From NCBI GenBank assembly GCA_030737835.1, contig CM060850.1, forward strand, positions 5,943,299-6,007,298: a DNA stretch of 64,000 bases, written 5' to 3'. The stretch is from Acorus gramineus (lineage: Eukaryota; Streptophyta; Magnoliopsida; Acorales; Acoraceae). Below the pieces are notes generated by a model. The model saw nothing but the letters and a program-made list of their open reading frames with translations, was not told the DNA's origin and searched no databases. This document shows positions 14,115 to 25,015 of the stretch, piece after piece (position 1 is the first letter of the stretch; each line of letters opens with the position of its first letter). The translations under genes and the position numbers were made by a program.

Positions 14115-16181
14115 GAGAACACCCCCCCCTTCCATGAATCTAAGATATACTTCCTGATTCTGATACATACCATCAATCCCTGACCATAATCCCCCATGAA
14201 TCCTAGACATACTACCCCATTAATATGAGATTTACCGCACCATGAATCCGAGACATAGCCACCCTTGAATCTGAGACATAACACCCATAAATATGAGGCC
14301 ATACTCCCCCCTTTAATCCGAGACATACTACTTAGGAATCCAAGACCATACCATGAATCCAAGAAATGCCATGAATCCGACATCATGCTCCCACATGAAT
14401 GGGAGATATACTCCCCCCATTTATCCGATCAATCCGAGACATACTCTCTCATGAATCAAATACATACTCCCCCATTAATCTAAGACATACCTATTTGCCC
14501 ATGAATTCGAGACATACCCATGAATCCATCGGAGACATAGAACCATGAATCTGAGACATACCTATGAATCCGTGACATACCCATAATAAAATTTGACACA
14601 ACCCTCATTAATAAGACATAGTACTCCCTAAATTGGAGACCATACTCCCCTCATGAATGCGAGGGATATCCTTCCATGAATCTGCAACGTACCCTATCAT
14701 GAATACCTGACACTCCCCCATGAATCTAAGACATAAACTCCCACGAATCTGAGACCATTCTGATTCCATGAATAAGAGATTATGAATATGCGACACACCC
14801 TCATGAATCCAAGACACCCCGATTAATCCGAGACCTAACCCCCATGAATCTGAGACCATACTCCCTATGGAATCTAACATCATACCATGAATCCTAGAAA
14901 TGCCATGAATCCGACATCATACTCCCTCATTAATGGGAGACATACTCCTCCCACTAATCCGATCATGAATTCGAGACATACTCTCATTAATCATATACAT
15001 ACAACTTGAATTCGAGACATATGTACCTGACCATGAATCTGATACACTCCCATGAATCCCCCCCCCCCCCAATGAATCCAAGACATATTCCTCCACAAAT
15101 TCAACATACTCCTCATTAATATAAGACATAGTACTCCCCGAATTTGAAACTATACTCCCCTCATGAATCTGAGACATATCCTACCATGAATCTGCGATGT
15201 ACCTTATCATGACATCGTGACACTCCCCCACGAATCCAAGACATACTCCCCCATGAATTCGAGACTTACGGACCCATGAATCCGACACTTACCCCCACAT
15301 GAATCTAAGATATACTCCCCATGAATTGGAAACATACCCCAAATGAATCCGAGAGATACTCATCCACGATTCTAATATGTGGCATGAATCTCCAATCATA
15401 TTCCCCCATGAATCCTAGACATACTCCCCATTAATCTGAAGCATTCTCCTCCGTGAAACCGAGACATGGCTACCTATGAATCGGAGACATAACCCCAATG
15501 AATCGGAGACTATATCCCCCTTTAATCGGAGACATACTTCCCAGTGAATCCAAGACCATACCATGAACCCATGAATTCGAGACATACAGATCCATGAATA
15601 GGACACATACCCCCGCATGAGTCTAAGACATACCCCCCACATGAATCCGAAAGATACTCCTCCATGATTCCGATACATATCCTCCATGAATCTATCACAT
15701 ACTCATGAATTCAAGACATACGGACCCCACATGAATCTAAGACATACCCCCCATGAATCGTAAATTACCCCACATGAATCCGAGAGACACTCCTCCGTGA
15801 TTCTAATATATATCATGAAGCTCCCCCATGAATCCTAGACATACTCCCCATTAATCTGAAACATACTCTTCCATGAATCCGAGACAAAGCTACCTATGAA
15901 TCGGAGACTATACCCCTTGAATCAGAGACATACTCCCCCGTGAATCCAAGACCATAGCATGAATCCAAGAAATGCCATGAATGAGACGTCATACTCCTTG
16001 ATGCATGGGAGACATACTCTCCCTATGAATACGATCATGAATCCAAGGCATGCTCCCCCACGAATCTTAGAAAAACACCCCCCATCGATATGAGAAATAC
16101 CCGCTTATGAATCTGAGACATACCCATGAATTCGAGACATACTCTCCCATGAACCCTGGACATAACCCCATGAATCTAAGA

Positions 16182-16262
16182 CATACCCCCGCATGAATCT
16201 GGATTCATGCAGTGGTATGTCTTGGATTCATGAGGGGTATATCTCGGATTCTTGGTTTTATG
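16182..16262. repeat. Palindromic orientation-switch module 8
   Basis: Centre near 16202, counterpart of module 2 at an offset of 11,417 bp, with the same shortened inverted block. Confidence 0.8.
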
Positions 16263-16913
16263 CCCCTGAATCCGAGATATCCCACTTGAATCCATGGTCA
16301 TACTCCCCCCATGAATCCAAGACATAACGCCCATGAATACAAGACATATTTCCTGATTTTGATACCTAATTCTGATACGTACCATCAATCCCTGATCCAT
16401 GACACTCCCCCATGAATCCAAGACATACCCCCCATGAATCTGTGACATAACAATGAATTTGAGACATAGAGACCCATGAATCCAACACTTAATCCCCACA
16501 TGAATCTAAGACATACCCCCCTTGAATCAGAAACAAACCCCACATAAATCCGAGAGATACTCCAACATGATTCTAATATACACCATGAAGCTCTAATCAT
16601 ACTCCCCAATAAATCCTAGACATACTACCCATTAATCTGAAACGTACTCCTCCTTAAAACCGAGACATAGCGACGTATTAATCGGAGACATTACCCCAAT
16701 GAATCGGAGATATACTCCCCCGTGAATCCAGGAATTTGAGATCATACTCCTTAATGAATGGGAAACATACTCCCTTCCACGAATACGATCATGAATACAA
16801 GATATACTCCCCCATGAATCCTCATGAAAAATACCCACTTATGAATCTTGGGCATACCCATGAATTCGAGACATACTCCCCTGTGAATCATGGACATACC
16901 CCCATGAATCTGA

Positions 16914-17045
16914 GACATACCCCCACATGAATCCGGATTCATGCGGGGGTGGTATGTCCTGGATTCATGAGGGGTATATCCCGGATTCATGGGGGGAGTA
17001 TGGTCATGGATTTAAGTGGGATATGTCTCGGATTCATGGGTATAA
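16914..17045. repeat. Palindromic orientation-switch module 9
   Basis: Centre at 16934/16935, counterpart of module 3 at an offset of 11,417 bp. The palindrome is broken by a 3-base insertion (gggggtggtatg) and one substitution. Confidence 0.85.
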
Positions 17046-17462
17046 AACCAAGAATCCCCCCCTCCCCATGAATCCAAGACATATCCCCCTTGAATGCAAG
17101 ACATACTTCCTGATTCTGATGCATATCATCAATCCCTGACCATAATCCCCATGAATCCTAGACATTCTACCCCATAAATATGAGATTTACCGCACCATAA
17201 ATCCGAGACGTAGCCACCCATGAATCTGAGACCATACTCCCTTCTTTAATCCGAGACATACTATTTAGGAATCGAAGACCATACCATAAATCCAAGAAAT
17301 GCTTTGAATCCGACATCATGCTCCCACATGAATGGGAGATATACTCCCCCCATTAATCCAATCATGAATCCAAGACATACTCTCTCATGAATCATATAAA
17401 TACTCCCCCATGAATCTAAGACATACCTTTCTGCCCATGAATTCGAGACATGCCCATGAATC

Positions 17463-17695
17463 ACACCTTTACTGCTTTAAGTCGCACACAGCTCGCACTC
17501 CTTTACTGCTTTAAATCACACCACCTTTACCGCTTTAAGTCGCACACAGCTGCGCACTCATTTATTGCTTTAAATCACACCCCACTTTACTGCTTTAAGC
17601 CACACACAACTGCGCACCTCTTTACTATATTTTACTGCTTTGAACTTGCACCCATTCACACCCCACATAACTCTTTTATTCCACATCCGCGCCTC
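17463..17695 (+). repeat. Leader of retroelement remnant with short tandem repeats
   Basis: Starting where the minisatellite stops, a motif ctttactgctttaagtcgcac and variants recur about every 30-65 bp to about 17650, then lead into the gag start. It may be LTR or untranslated leader sequence of the retroelement, but no LTR pair is present in the window. Confidence 0.5.
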
Positions 17696-20260
17696 ATGGA
17701 GAATTATAACCCTGATGACATCCTAGAGGAGGAAACACATGAGGGAAACCAAATCAGACAAATCCTTGGCCTCCTAGAGGAAAAGATGGCCACCCTAGAG
17801 TACCAGTCGGTAGAGGGCATGCCCTGGCTGACCTTCACCAATCTAAGCCCTTGAAACAGGAAACTCCTGTTAAAACACCCAAGCCTTATCTCACCCCCAT
17901 TATCCCACTAACACCCAGTTTCTCAGTTAATCCAACTCCATTTCCTCCCGTCACATTTTCATTTACCCCACTTTCTCCCGCGAATCCAATATTTCCAACA
18001 ACTTCTGCCCGAGGCCCCTACCAAGCCACATCCAGTCCAGGACCACTAAATTACCCACCTAGGGCAAAAATGTAGGACGAAACCATTCGAAGGATCATCT
18101 ATGAGACTAGCCCCTCTGCTCCTAAACACATGTCCCTACACAACTTACATCAGACTCCGTCAGTCAGCCTTCTTGGGGGATTTAAAATTCTTGAAATATC
18201 GAAGGTATAATGGCCGTGGAGACCCTCATGTCCACCTAACCGTGTTTTATCTAGAATCTTGGCCCATCTTGGACAATCAGCCCCTCCTTGTTTTTCTATT
18301 TTAGAAATCACTGGAAGGAGGTTCGCCACTCTCTCTAGGTCACCTATTAAACTTTTCAGTTGTAAGCAAGAAATTCTTAGGTCGCTAGGGCTATCAGAGA
18401 GTTAGAATCCCCTCCATCTCTGACGTCACAGTCATAGTTGTCTGGCAACGCCTTGCCTAGACGACTAGGCGGTCCCGATGGACCTAGGCGACCGCCCGCC
18501 CAATAGCATGTTAATTAAACGGACGCCTGGGCCCGCCTACCCCCCTAAATTACGCCTAGCCCGCCCAATCCCTCGCCTAACCTTAAAAATAAAAGACAAA
18601 AAAAACACAATCGAAATATTATAACATCACCTACCTTGCCGACTAAAGTGGAGCGAATTCTCCCGGTTCCAAGTGAGTCTCTATTGATTTTCTGTCTCTC
18701 CCTCCTATCTCTCCTCAAAATTTCTGAACTCTTATCTCATTCTCCCTCAATCTCTTCCCCCTTTTCTCCTTCTTTAATGCCACTAGGGTTAGATATATTG
18801 ATTTTGTTGAAATGGACATTCACTAACAAATTACATCCATGTGTTCTTTATTTATAAATAACATTCTTCATTTTAAGTAATATTCTTGAAAAAATTAAAA
18901 AATGGATAAACAGATAAATAACTTTAATATAATTACCAATTTAAATAATAAAATCTTAATTAAGCACCGCCTAGGCACGCCTAGGTGGCTAGGCGGTTGG
19001 CCACCGCCTAGGCTCGCCTAGCTGCCCAAACAAATATGCTCACAGTTGAAAAGATGAGGCCCTGAGAGGAATTTGAGCAGTATGTGTCCCGGTGGCGCAC
19101 TTTGGTCCACAAGACTGGTCTACAATTAACTGAGTGTCAAGAAATTGACATGATGCTATAGAACCTAAACCCGGAACTCCCCACGAGCCTTTCGTACGGA
19201 GATTGCACCACTTACCAGCTCTTGATCAACCGTCACAACAGAATCACCCATTATGTAGTCCCACCCGCATCCCCACCTATCAGCCATAGGGTTGGACAAC
19301 CATCACGAAAGGCGCAAACCCCCACGGTAGAGGGGATCACGCCACATGTCTCGGCACTGTACCCGAACGGAGTGTGAGTCCCTAATCGAGGACCAGCTCC
19401 GAGACAGTATACACCCGGTTCATCCGGATATGTGCCGCCTCGGCAAGCTTCTTACAACTTTACTCCTCGACCAATACTTGCTCCTGTGCCGTCATGACAA
19501 AGCCCCACAAACCAAAATCAGGGCCAAGCTAGAAACACTCCTCCCTACTCTGCTCCCCCAAGAGCACAAAATCCAACTCCTAGGCAGCCCATACAAAACC
19601 CCTACAATGAGGTTTCTCTTCCGCCATCCTATGGTCCAAGATGGACAGGCAAGAGAGACTCTTACCCACCACTCCCAGAGACGTTTGCCAACATTTTCAA
19701 GGTGATGGTGTAAACCAACATCTCTCTCCCCATGGCCATACCTTCACTCTCAGGGGCCAGCATTGCACGTTATTGCCCATACCATAGAACAATGTATTGT
19801 TTTTAGAGATTTTTTTTATGATCTCGACAATGATAGGCGTCTCGATTGGGCCATGATCACAGGCCATTTGAGCCAAGGCAGTCCCCCTCGAACTGCAAAG
19901 CCACTTGGCATATATTCTAATCCCATGCCAAATCACGGTCAGGCCTCAACCTCCACCTCCAGGGTCCACGCCATCAATGCGGTCAAGAAAGGGGGGCGTC
20001 CGTCGCCCATACCGAGTATCTTAGACAGCTCAACAGAAAGTAGCTCGTCTGAGGAATCCGAAGAAGAGAGGGAAGAGGAACCCTTCGAGCTAAACCTGGA
20101 CAACCACAACCTCGCCATAGTCTATGGTGAAGAAGAAGAAGAGGCCCCGGCCATCATCAACCGTGATCGACTTAGAAACAGATGAAAGTGACACGGGGGA
20201 GGTCGAGCCCAAAGAAGAAGAGGAGCCATTCGAAGGGGTTCCTAAAGGGGCAAGTTAAGC
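17696..20260 (+). pseudogene. Retrotransposon gag polyprotein remnant (Ty3/gypsy type)
   Basis: A start at 17696 opens MENYNPDDILEEETHEGNQI. After a proline-rich stretch a frameshifted segment reads FLKYRRYNGRGDPHVHL, like the start of plant retrotransposon gag domains. After the 606-bp element the frame resumes with EEFEQYVSRWRTLVHKTGL and an in-frame TAG. A shifted segment near 19770-19905 reads HTIEQCIVFRDFFYDL and LDWAMITGHLSQG, resembling the region after a zinc-knuckle-like motif. An acidic Glu-rich stretch follows (20020-20220). Several frameshifts and stops make it non-functional. In a live element gag would form the particle shell. The family is clear, the clade is not. Confidence 0.8.
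18433..19038. mobile_element. 606-bp non-autonomous hAT-like element with CATAGTT termini
   Basis: The left end starts catagttgtctgg, and the reverse complement of the right end starts catatttgtttgg (two mismatches in 13). It is flanked by gtcacagt (18425-18432) and ctcacagt (19039-19046), an 8-bp target duplication with one mismatch, as hAT elements make. Both ends carry cctaggcg-type subterminal repeats; the middle is AT-rich with no transposase. It interrupts the gag remnant, whose frame resumes directly after the duplication (VEKMRP). Confidence 0.8.
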
Positions 20261-20369
20261 ACTAGAAGAGGGAGAATGCACTTCGGATGATCTGCATCCA
20301 GATAATCATAGGTCCTCCAAAAGCACCGAATCAGTTGACGGCCCCTGCAGCCCAATGACCATATCCTTC

Positions 20370-20775
20370 ACCGATAAAGACCTCCCTGACCCGCAATTGC
20401 GAGTGTACCCCCTCCACGTCCGTGGGCGACTCTAGACGATACCCTTGAACAACATCTTCGTCGACCCTGGGTCAGGGATGAACATCATCACTTGCCCCAC
20501 TTACCAACAGATGCCCAAGCGAGCCCGCCCCTTTCTCCAGCCAGTGGACTCCACCATACAAGCATTCAACCACTCCGGGAAGACCATTTACGGTCCTGAA
20601 GTGTTCAACTTAACCATCGGTCCCCTGATCTGTGAAGTAGAGTGCTTCATAGCTGACATCGACACAAGGTACCCACTGATGTTGGGATGACCGTGGCTAG
20701 ACAACATCCAAGCTATCTGCTCCCCGCGACACCAATGCCTCCGCTTATCTTTTATGGGTCACGTATTGACCATAT
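20370..20775 (+). pseudogene. Retropepsin-like aspartic protease domain 1 of the retroelement
   Basis: The frame from 20445 reads NNIFVDPGSGMNIITC, with D-P-G-S-G at the place of the catalytic DTG/DSG motif. It continues to FIADIDTRYPLMLG, a TGA stop, then PWLDNIQAICSPRHQCLRL. Plant gag-protease proteins usually have an LGRPW motif here, so the TGA at 20688 most simply derives from CGA by a C-to-T change. A live enzyme would cleave the polyprotein. The proline after the catalytic aspartate suggests a divergent or inactive site. Confidence 0.7.
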
Positions 20776-20989
20776 GGGTGGAGGCGTGCCTCAGTTACAA
20801 AAATGAAGACAACTGGGTATTACACAACATGTTTGCTCTAACTCTACACCCAGGTGCCAAATTAGAAGGCGACCGCTCACCTGGATCCCCCTACAATGAC
20901 AGATACCTCTCCGAACGATCGGTTGGGACCATGAATTCAGTGAGCAACCATATGGAGCCCACCTGATCGCCTTCCTCCCCCATGAGGTT

Positions 20990-21336
20990 GCTAAAGCCGG
21001 AGCATGCTCTGCACCCCTCATGATCACCGCAAGCCTCGGGAGGAGAGAATTCAAGCATATCCTTATCGATACAGGAGCGGAAACCAACATTATGACTTAT
21101 TCGGCTTACGGTAAACCTGAAGGTGAAGTTCCCAAGCTAGAACCATCGGACGAATTCGTCTATGCATTTGACAACACACGAAAAGACATCTGCGGGCTAG
21201 TCACGCTCCCGCTAAAAATCGACCTGGTGTCTACTATAGTCAACTGCATGGTGATGAACATCCACTCACCTCACCACCCCCTGATCGTCGGAAGGACATG
21301 ACTCGACAGCATCGAAGCCGTCTCATCCACTCGTTT
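20990..21336 (+). pseudogene. Retropepsin-like aspartic protease domain 2, truncated by minisatellite
   Basis: The frame from 21020 reads MITASLGRREFKHILIDTGA, with a canonical D-T-G-A active site, and continues to NIHSPHHPLIVGRT, a TGA where Trp is expected, then LDSIEAVSS. At 21337 the sequence switches directly to minisatellite, so reverse transcriptase, RNase H and integrase are all missing. The two protease-like domains lie in the same order and strand, separated by a degraded linker. Confidence 0.75.
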
Positions 21337-21416
21337 CATACTCCCCCATGAATCTGAGACCATTCTTCCCCATAAATAAGAGACAATGAATACGCGACAC
21401 TCCCCCATGAATCCAA
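21337..21416. repeat. Detached remnant of the minisatellite
   Basis: About 80 bp of the same units (catactcccccatgaatc, then tgaatacgcgacactccccc). The order of variants matches the array at about 7141-7226 and 10390-10460, including the diagnostic ataagagac-atgaatacgcgac stretch, so it belongs to the same array. It is now separated by 3.9 kb of retroelement sequence. Confidence 0.93.
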
Positions 21417-21689
21417 CTAGTGTAAGGGTTCCTTTTCAAAAAAGAAAAAGGAAAAAAAACACAGAAATTTACCAATCCCTTCGAATTAGAGTCGTTCATC
21501 TTGAGTTGGTATAACAAATGAGGTAAAGAATGTTTAGAAGGAGAACATCAATTCCCATAATCACACTTTTAGAAGCTGATGGCATTACCTTCCAGCATCA
21601 AGTGCAATTTTGTTCCAATACAATTATAAATTTGATTACATCAAATAATATTTCCACATATAACAAACAACAATCTCTTATGAAAGTGA
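21417..21689. other. Unassigned spacer
   Basis: AT-rich sequence between the array remnant and the LINE 3' end. It has an A-rich stretch near 21437-21462 and no convincing coding or repeat structure. Confidence 0.5.
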
Positions 21690-22187
21690 GACTGTCGAGC
21701 ACTTGTTTTGGCTCTATCCCTTTGCTAGATATCCTAGGAGCTAAGCTGCGAGGGGGCCGCTATGGGGTTCTGATTTTCATGACCTGGACAACCGTTGGAG
21801 AGCTGGGAAAGTGTTGAGGAAAAAATGGGGTAGGAGCATTGAGGACAAGGGTTACAAATCTTCATTCCCCGAGGCTGTTGGGCCATTTGGCTCACTAGAA
21901 AATGAGGTGGTTTTTAAGGATGTCATCTCACATCAAAGATTGGGCAAAAATTGTGCGGGGGCAGTTCAGGGGTGATTAATAATAATTGAGTGAATAAGGA
22001 CTTCTTGATTTGGTCAATGGGTTTCTGAATTTGATTGTCTCTTTTTTTCAGTTTGAGGGTCAGCAAGTAGACTACTATCTAGTATTTGATGGTCTTTTTT
22101 TCTGATTTGGAACTGTACCCAAAACTTCTTTAAAGAATGGAATCAATGGATACGGTGGGGTTCCTACCTTGTCTAAAAAAAAAAAAA
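21690..22187 (+). pseudogene. LINE 3' end fragment with poly-A tail
   Basis: The plus strand reads, with frameshifts, TVEHLFWLYPFARYP (the reverse-transcriptase zinc-binding region), then GKVLRKKWGRSIEDKGYKSS, EAVGPFGSLENEVVFKDV and SHQRLGKN. This order matches the C-terminal end of plant LINE ORF2 proteins. The 3' UTR follows and ends ccttgtct plus a 12-A tract at 22175-22186, as expected of a target-primed insertion. The 5' part is missing. Confidence 0.75.
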
Positions 22188-24225
22188 CTCTTATGATTGG
22201 CATTCGAGGAGAAGATCCAGGTAGATGAAATTTAAGATAAAATTGGAATGATTTTTAATATATTTTGATCTCCACTGTACAGCTACAGATAAAATAATGG
22301 AAATTGGATCTGGCAGGGATATGATATGGGAAAGCATTAAAATTTCCTTAATTAGGATGCCTTCTAATGAATCTTTATTGACCATGTTATGATTTTTGGA
22401 TTTACAATGATACAGTGTATCAAGCATGAGCTCCAACAGACACATACCTATGTTAGTAATATTAAAAATTTAGCTACATTGATCAATATTCTTATGTAAC
22501 CTTGGATGCATGCTTTTTAATGCAATTGAAAAAAAATCTATTTTTAAATCTGCCACCAGCCCAATATGCTATCATTATTGATTGGGAAATAGAGAGCAGT
22601 TGATAGACTGTAGCATATGACTTTGCATTTTAACTCAGAATTTATAATTGAAGTATTGGGCATTGTGACTCAGTATGGGAGCATTTGAAGAAAGTGATGC
22701 ACTGCACCCCCTAAACACATCATTTAACAACCTGGATCAGTTATAGGAAAGTAGGGCTCTGAGGACACAAGGGGATAAAAGTAAAAGAAAAATGATTTCT
22801 CAATCCTTCATCTCAGCAATTAACCAGGAATGATGTTATTATATTCAAAAGGAGCAGACGTACGTGGAGAAGACCTGGGAGGATGCTGATCAAAGCTTGG
22901 GGATCCAACCGTGCAGGGGTTAAAAGGGTGTCTTTGAGGAGTATAATATAAGAATAGAGGTGTAAAATTCTGGTTTGGCTTCTTGAAGCCAGACCTAGTA
23001 GACCCTTGCCTACTACATGTCCTTTACATTTTCTTTCGTGTTTTTTTTTTTTTTGCCTCTTCCTTTTATGCAGTTTGGAATTGTACCCCAAAATTATTAA
23101 TAGGATCTGGTGATAGAATCCCTACCCTTCTTTCATAAATAAAAAAAAAAAGTTTAAGATCTCGTCCATTCAACATCCTTCCCCTTCCTGGCCCGTTTGG
23201 AATACTTTTGTTACCCACCACAAAAGACATCATTCCCATTCTTAAGTTTGCATAACAAAATTTATATGATTCAGGTTCAGTAAATTCAATGCCATCTTCG
23301 TAAAAAATAATGATTTAAAGTCCTTCATTAGTCATGGGTACTATTACATTTTTTTCATTATCCTCATTGGCCTATTCGTTGCCTTTTCTTACTTTGTCTT
23401 GGTGGTGATGTAGCTCAGAAGTTCTAAGCGTGGTTATTCGTCCATTTAATCAGTTGAAGATCACATTCCTGGAGGTAATCACTTGGTACTAGTTGAGAAT
23501 TGTTGTATGAATTTAGTATGAATATTAGTTAGACTATGGCTATGCTGCTCAAGATGATCAAATAAATATTAGCAAATGATTCATTTTTCCTCATCACTGT
23601 TGCTGCTTCTTTGATGCTGTTCTTAGTTTTACCTTTCAGGGCTTGGTGTAAAAGAGAAGAAATTTCTGAAAGTCTCAGTGAATTCAGGGGCTTTAAAACT
23701 TCCTGCAGAGACTTTTTGGGATAGAATCTGTTCTTGAAATTCCACACTCCAATTAAATTAGTAAAATAAATAAATGATATTTTCCTTAAGGAACATTGTG
23801 TACATAGTCCCACACATCGCTGGTTAAATTTCTATATGCATAGAATAGGATCAGTTCTAGTTCTAATTTACAGACTAAGATCAGTACAAAAATTATAAAA
23901 TTATCAGTGGCATATCACAATAACCATTCTTCATTACTTATGGCTGGAAATTTTGTCTTGAAAGGCTTCTTAGGCTACAATTGTAATGGGATTTGTATTT
24001 GATCTTTAGTTGGTTGTTGTTGAGTTCATCTACTCTCGGACGACTGAGATTGGTATCTTTAAGGAAACTCACCTCTCTTTTAAGGAATATATGAAATGAT
24101 CTCAATTAGAATTGATCCCCATTGTTGTAAAGTTGAGTCATTATAACATCAGCTTCTTTCTCTTTTTTTAATATTTGGTTGAATTTTTCTAATATCAGGT
24201 TCTTTCTCTCTGTAATTTTTTTTTG
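22188..24225. other. AT-rich intergenic sequence, possible second retroposon tail
   Basis: No gene seen. Around 23060-23152 the sequence tgcagtttggaattgtacccc, then ccctacccttctttcataaat and an A run resembles the tail of the LINE ending at 22187 (ggaactgtacccaaaa, gttcctaccttgtct plus A run). It is probably a related LINE 3' UTR remnant. The rest holds nothing I can assign. Confidence 0.4.
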
Positions 24226-25015
24226 AAGAACACGGTGGGCATCCTCCTTCATTTTATTTATTAGAAACAATTGTCAAAATAAAGAACAAACAACCAATAA
24301 CCACAGCCTAGGTCACAGTAGAAGATGTATCTACATAAACCTTTCCCACCATCTGTAAAAAAAAGCACGGACTACTACTCTATAATAAATTTACCCCCGA
24401 TGTACAACACTCTATTTACCCCTGCACAATGGCAATCCCAATCTTTTTATAAAACAAACAATGGACTCCCAAATATTTTCCACATACAATGAAGTTCCCT
24501 TGAAGATGATTTTGTTGCACATAAGCTAAATTGATCACACAAAAGATTGAGAAATCTTCGCTTCCGCAATTCTATCATCTATCTTTATAACCTCTTCCTC
24601 GCTTCCCTCCCCTATGGACGTGAAGGTAACCCGGTGCTTATGGATGAGCCAATCAAACCCCAAATCTGTTGGGCCACAGGGAATATATAGAAGAAATGCT
24701 CAATAATCTCCTCATCCACATTACACAAGACACATGTTAGGGAGTCATTTGGGACTCACTTTGCTCTATATGTCTTTGTTAGCAGCTTGTTCTGGTACAT
24801 CAACCACAAGAATGCCTGGCCTTTGTAGTAACCTTAATGCCCCTACACCTCTTTTGACTCGTGAGCCACAATCCCAGGCTTCAGATAATCACATTTCCAC
24901 CACACATAGCACATTCTCACTGAGAACCCTTCCCTCGTCCTCGGTTGCGGCTTCCTCACCATCTTGTCCCTTCGATGCATCAACAAGCACAACCTCCTGA
25001 AGTTCTACCAAAGGG
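24226..25015 (-). pseudogene. Antisense LINE remnant with reverse-transcriptase zinc-binding region
   Basis: On the minus strand, from about 24815 down to 24600, the sequence reads AFLWLMYQNKLLTKTYRAK, a stop, then PNDSLTCVLCNVDEEIIEHF and FPVAQQIWGLIGSS. The spaced C-x2-C-x7-H pattern followed by F.P...QIW is the zinc-binding domain found after the polymerase in plant LINE ORF2 proteins. Downstream on that strand (24550-24230) is degraded coding or 3' UTR sequence. It is a different insertion from the plus-strand fragment ending at 22187. Confidence 0.75.

Larger units (their letters stand above)
12231..15184. repeat. 2,954-bp higher-order tandem duplication, copy 2
   Basis: Second copy. 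Differences from copy 1 are few: single substitutions, loss of three bases near 14611, and a replaced stretch near 15001-15110 that includes a C run. The low divergence marks this as the most recent large event in the array. Confidence 0.93.
15207..17197. repeat. Right copy of the about 2-kb block
   Basis: Counterpart of 3790-5780, with scattered substitutions and small indels. It is more diverged from its partner than the two 2,954-bp copies are from each other, so this duplication looks older. Confidence 0.85.
796..17462. repeat. 16.7-kb minisatellite array, about 19-27-bp degenerate units
   Basis: Several hundred diverged copies of a unit with core atgaatccgagacata followed by a variable C-rich spacer of about 3-12 bases (typically ctccccc). 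Common variants change ccgag to ctgag, ctaag, tcgag or ctgtg. The plus strand is C-rich and G-poor except in nine short modules where the units are inverted. Landmark variants recur at kilobase spacing, showing higher-order repeats made by block duplication. C homopolymers occur, for example near 3127-3142, 8766-8784 and 15058-15070. The unit has few stops in several frames, so many ORFs of 60-244 codons fall here; I regard them as by-products. No gene is visible in the array. Confidence 0.97.

Noticed and set aside
796-17462. CRISPR-like repeat-spacer pattern
   Set aside because: Repeats are degenerate and the spacers are short low-complexity C-rich stretches. The flanks are plant retroelements, so this is a eukaryotic minisatellite.
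918-17464. Dozens of ORFs of 60-244 codons on both strands inside the minisatellite, including those at 1382-2116, 8615-8962 and 7080-7397
   Set aside because: They are translations of the repeat unit in its open frames, shared among frames and strands, with no domain and no consistent start or context.
17450-17854. A 134-codon ORF starting in the minisatellite and running into gag
   Set aside because: Its first part is array plus leader repeats read by chance. The credible gag start is the ATG at 17696 within it.
24734-25000. 88-codon plus-strand ORF
   Set aside because: The minus strand here reads as LINE reverse-transcriptase zinc-binding region; the plus ORF is its shadow.
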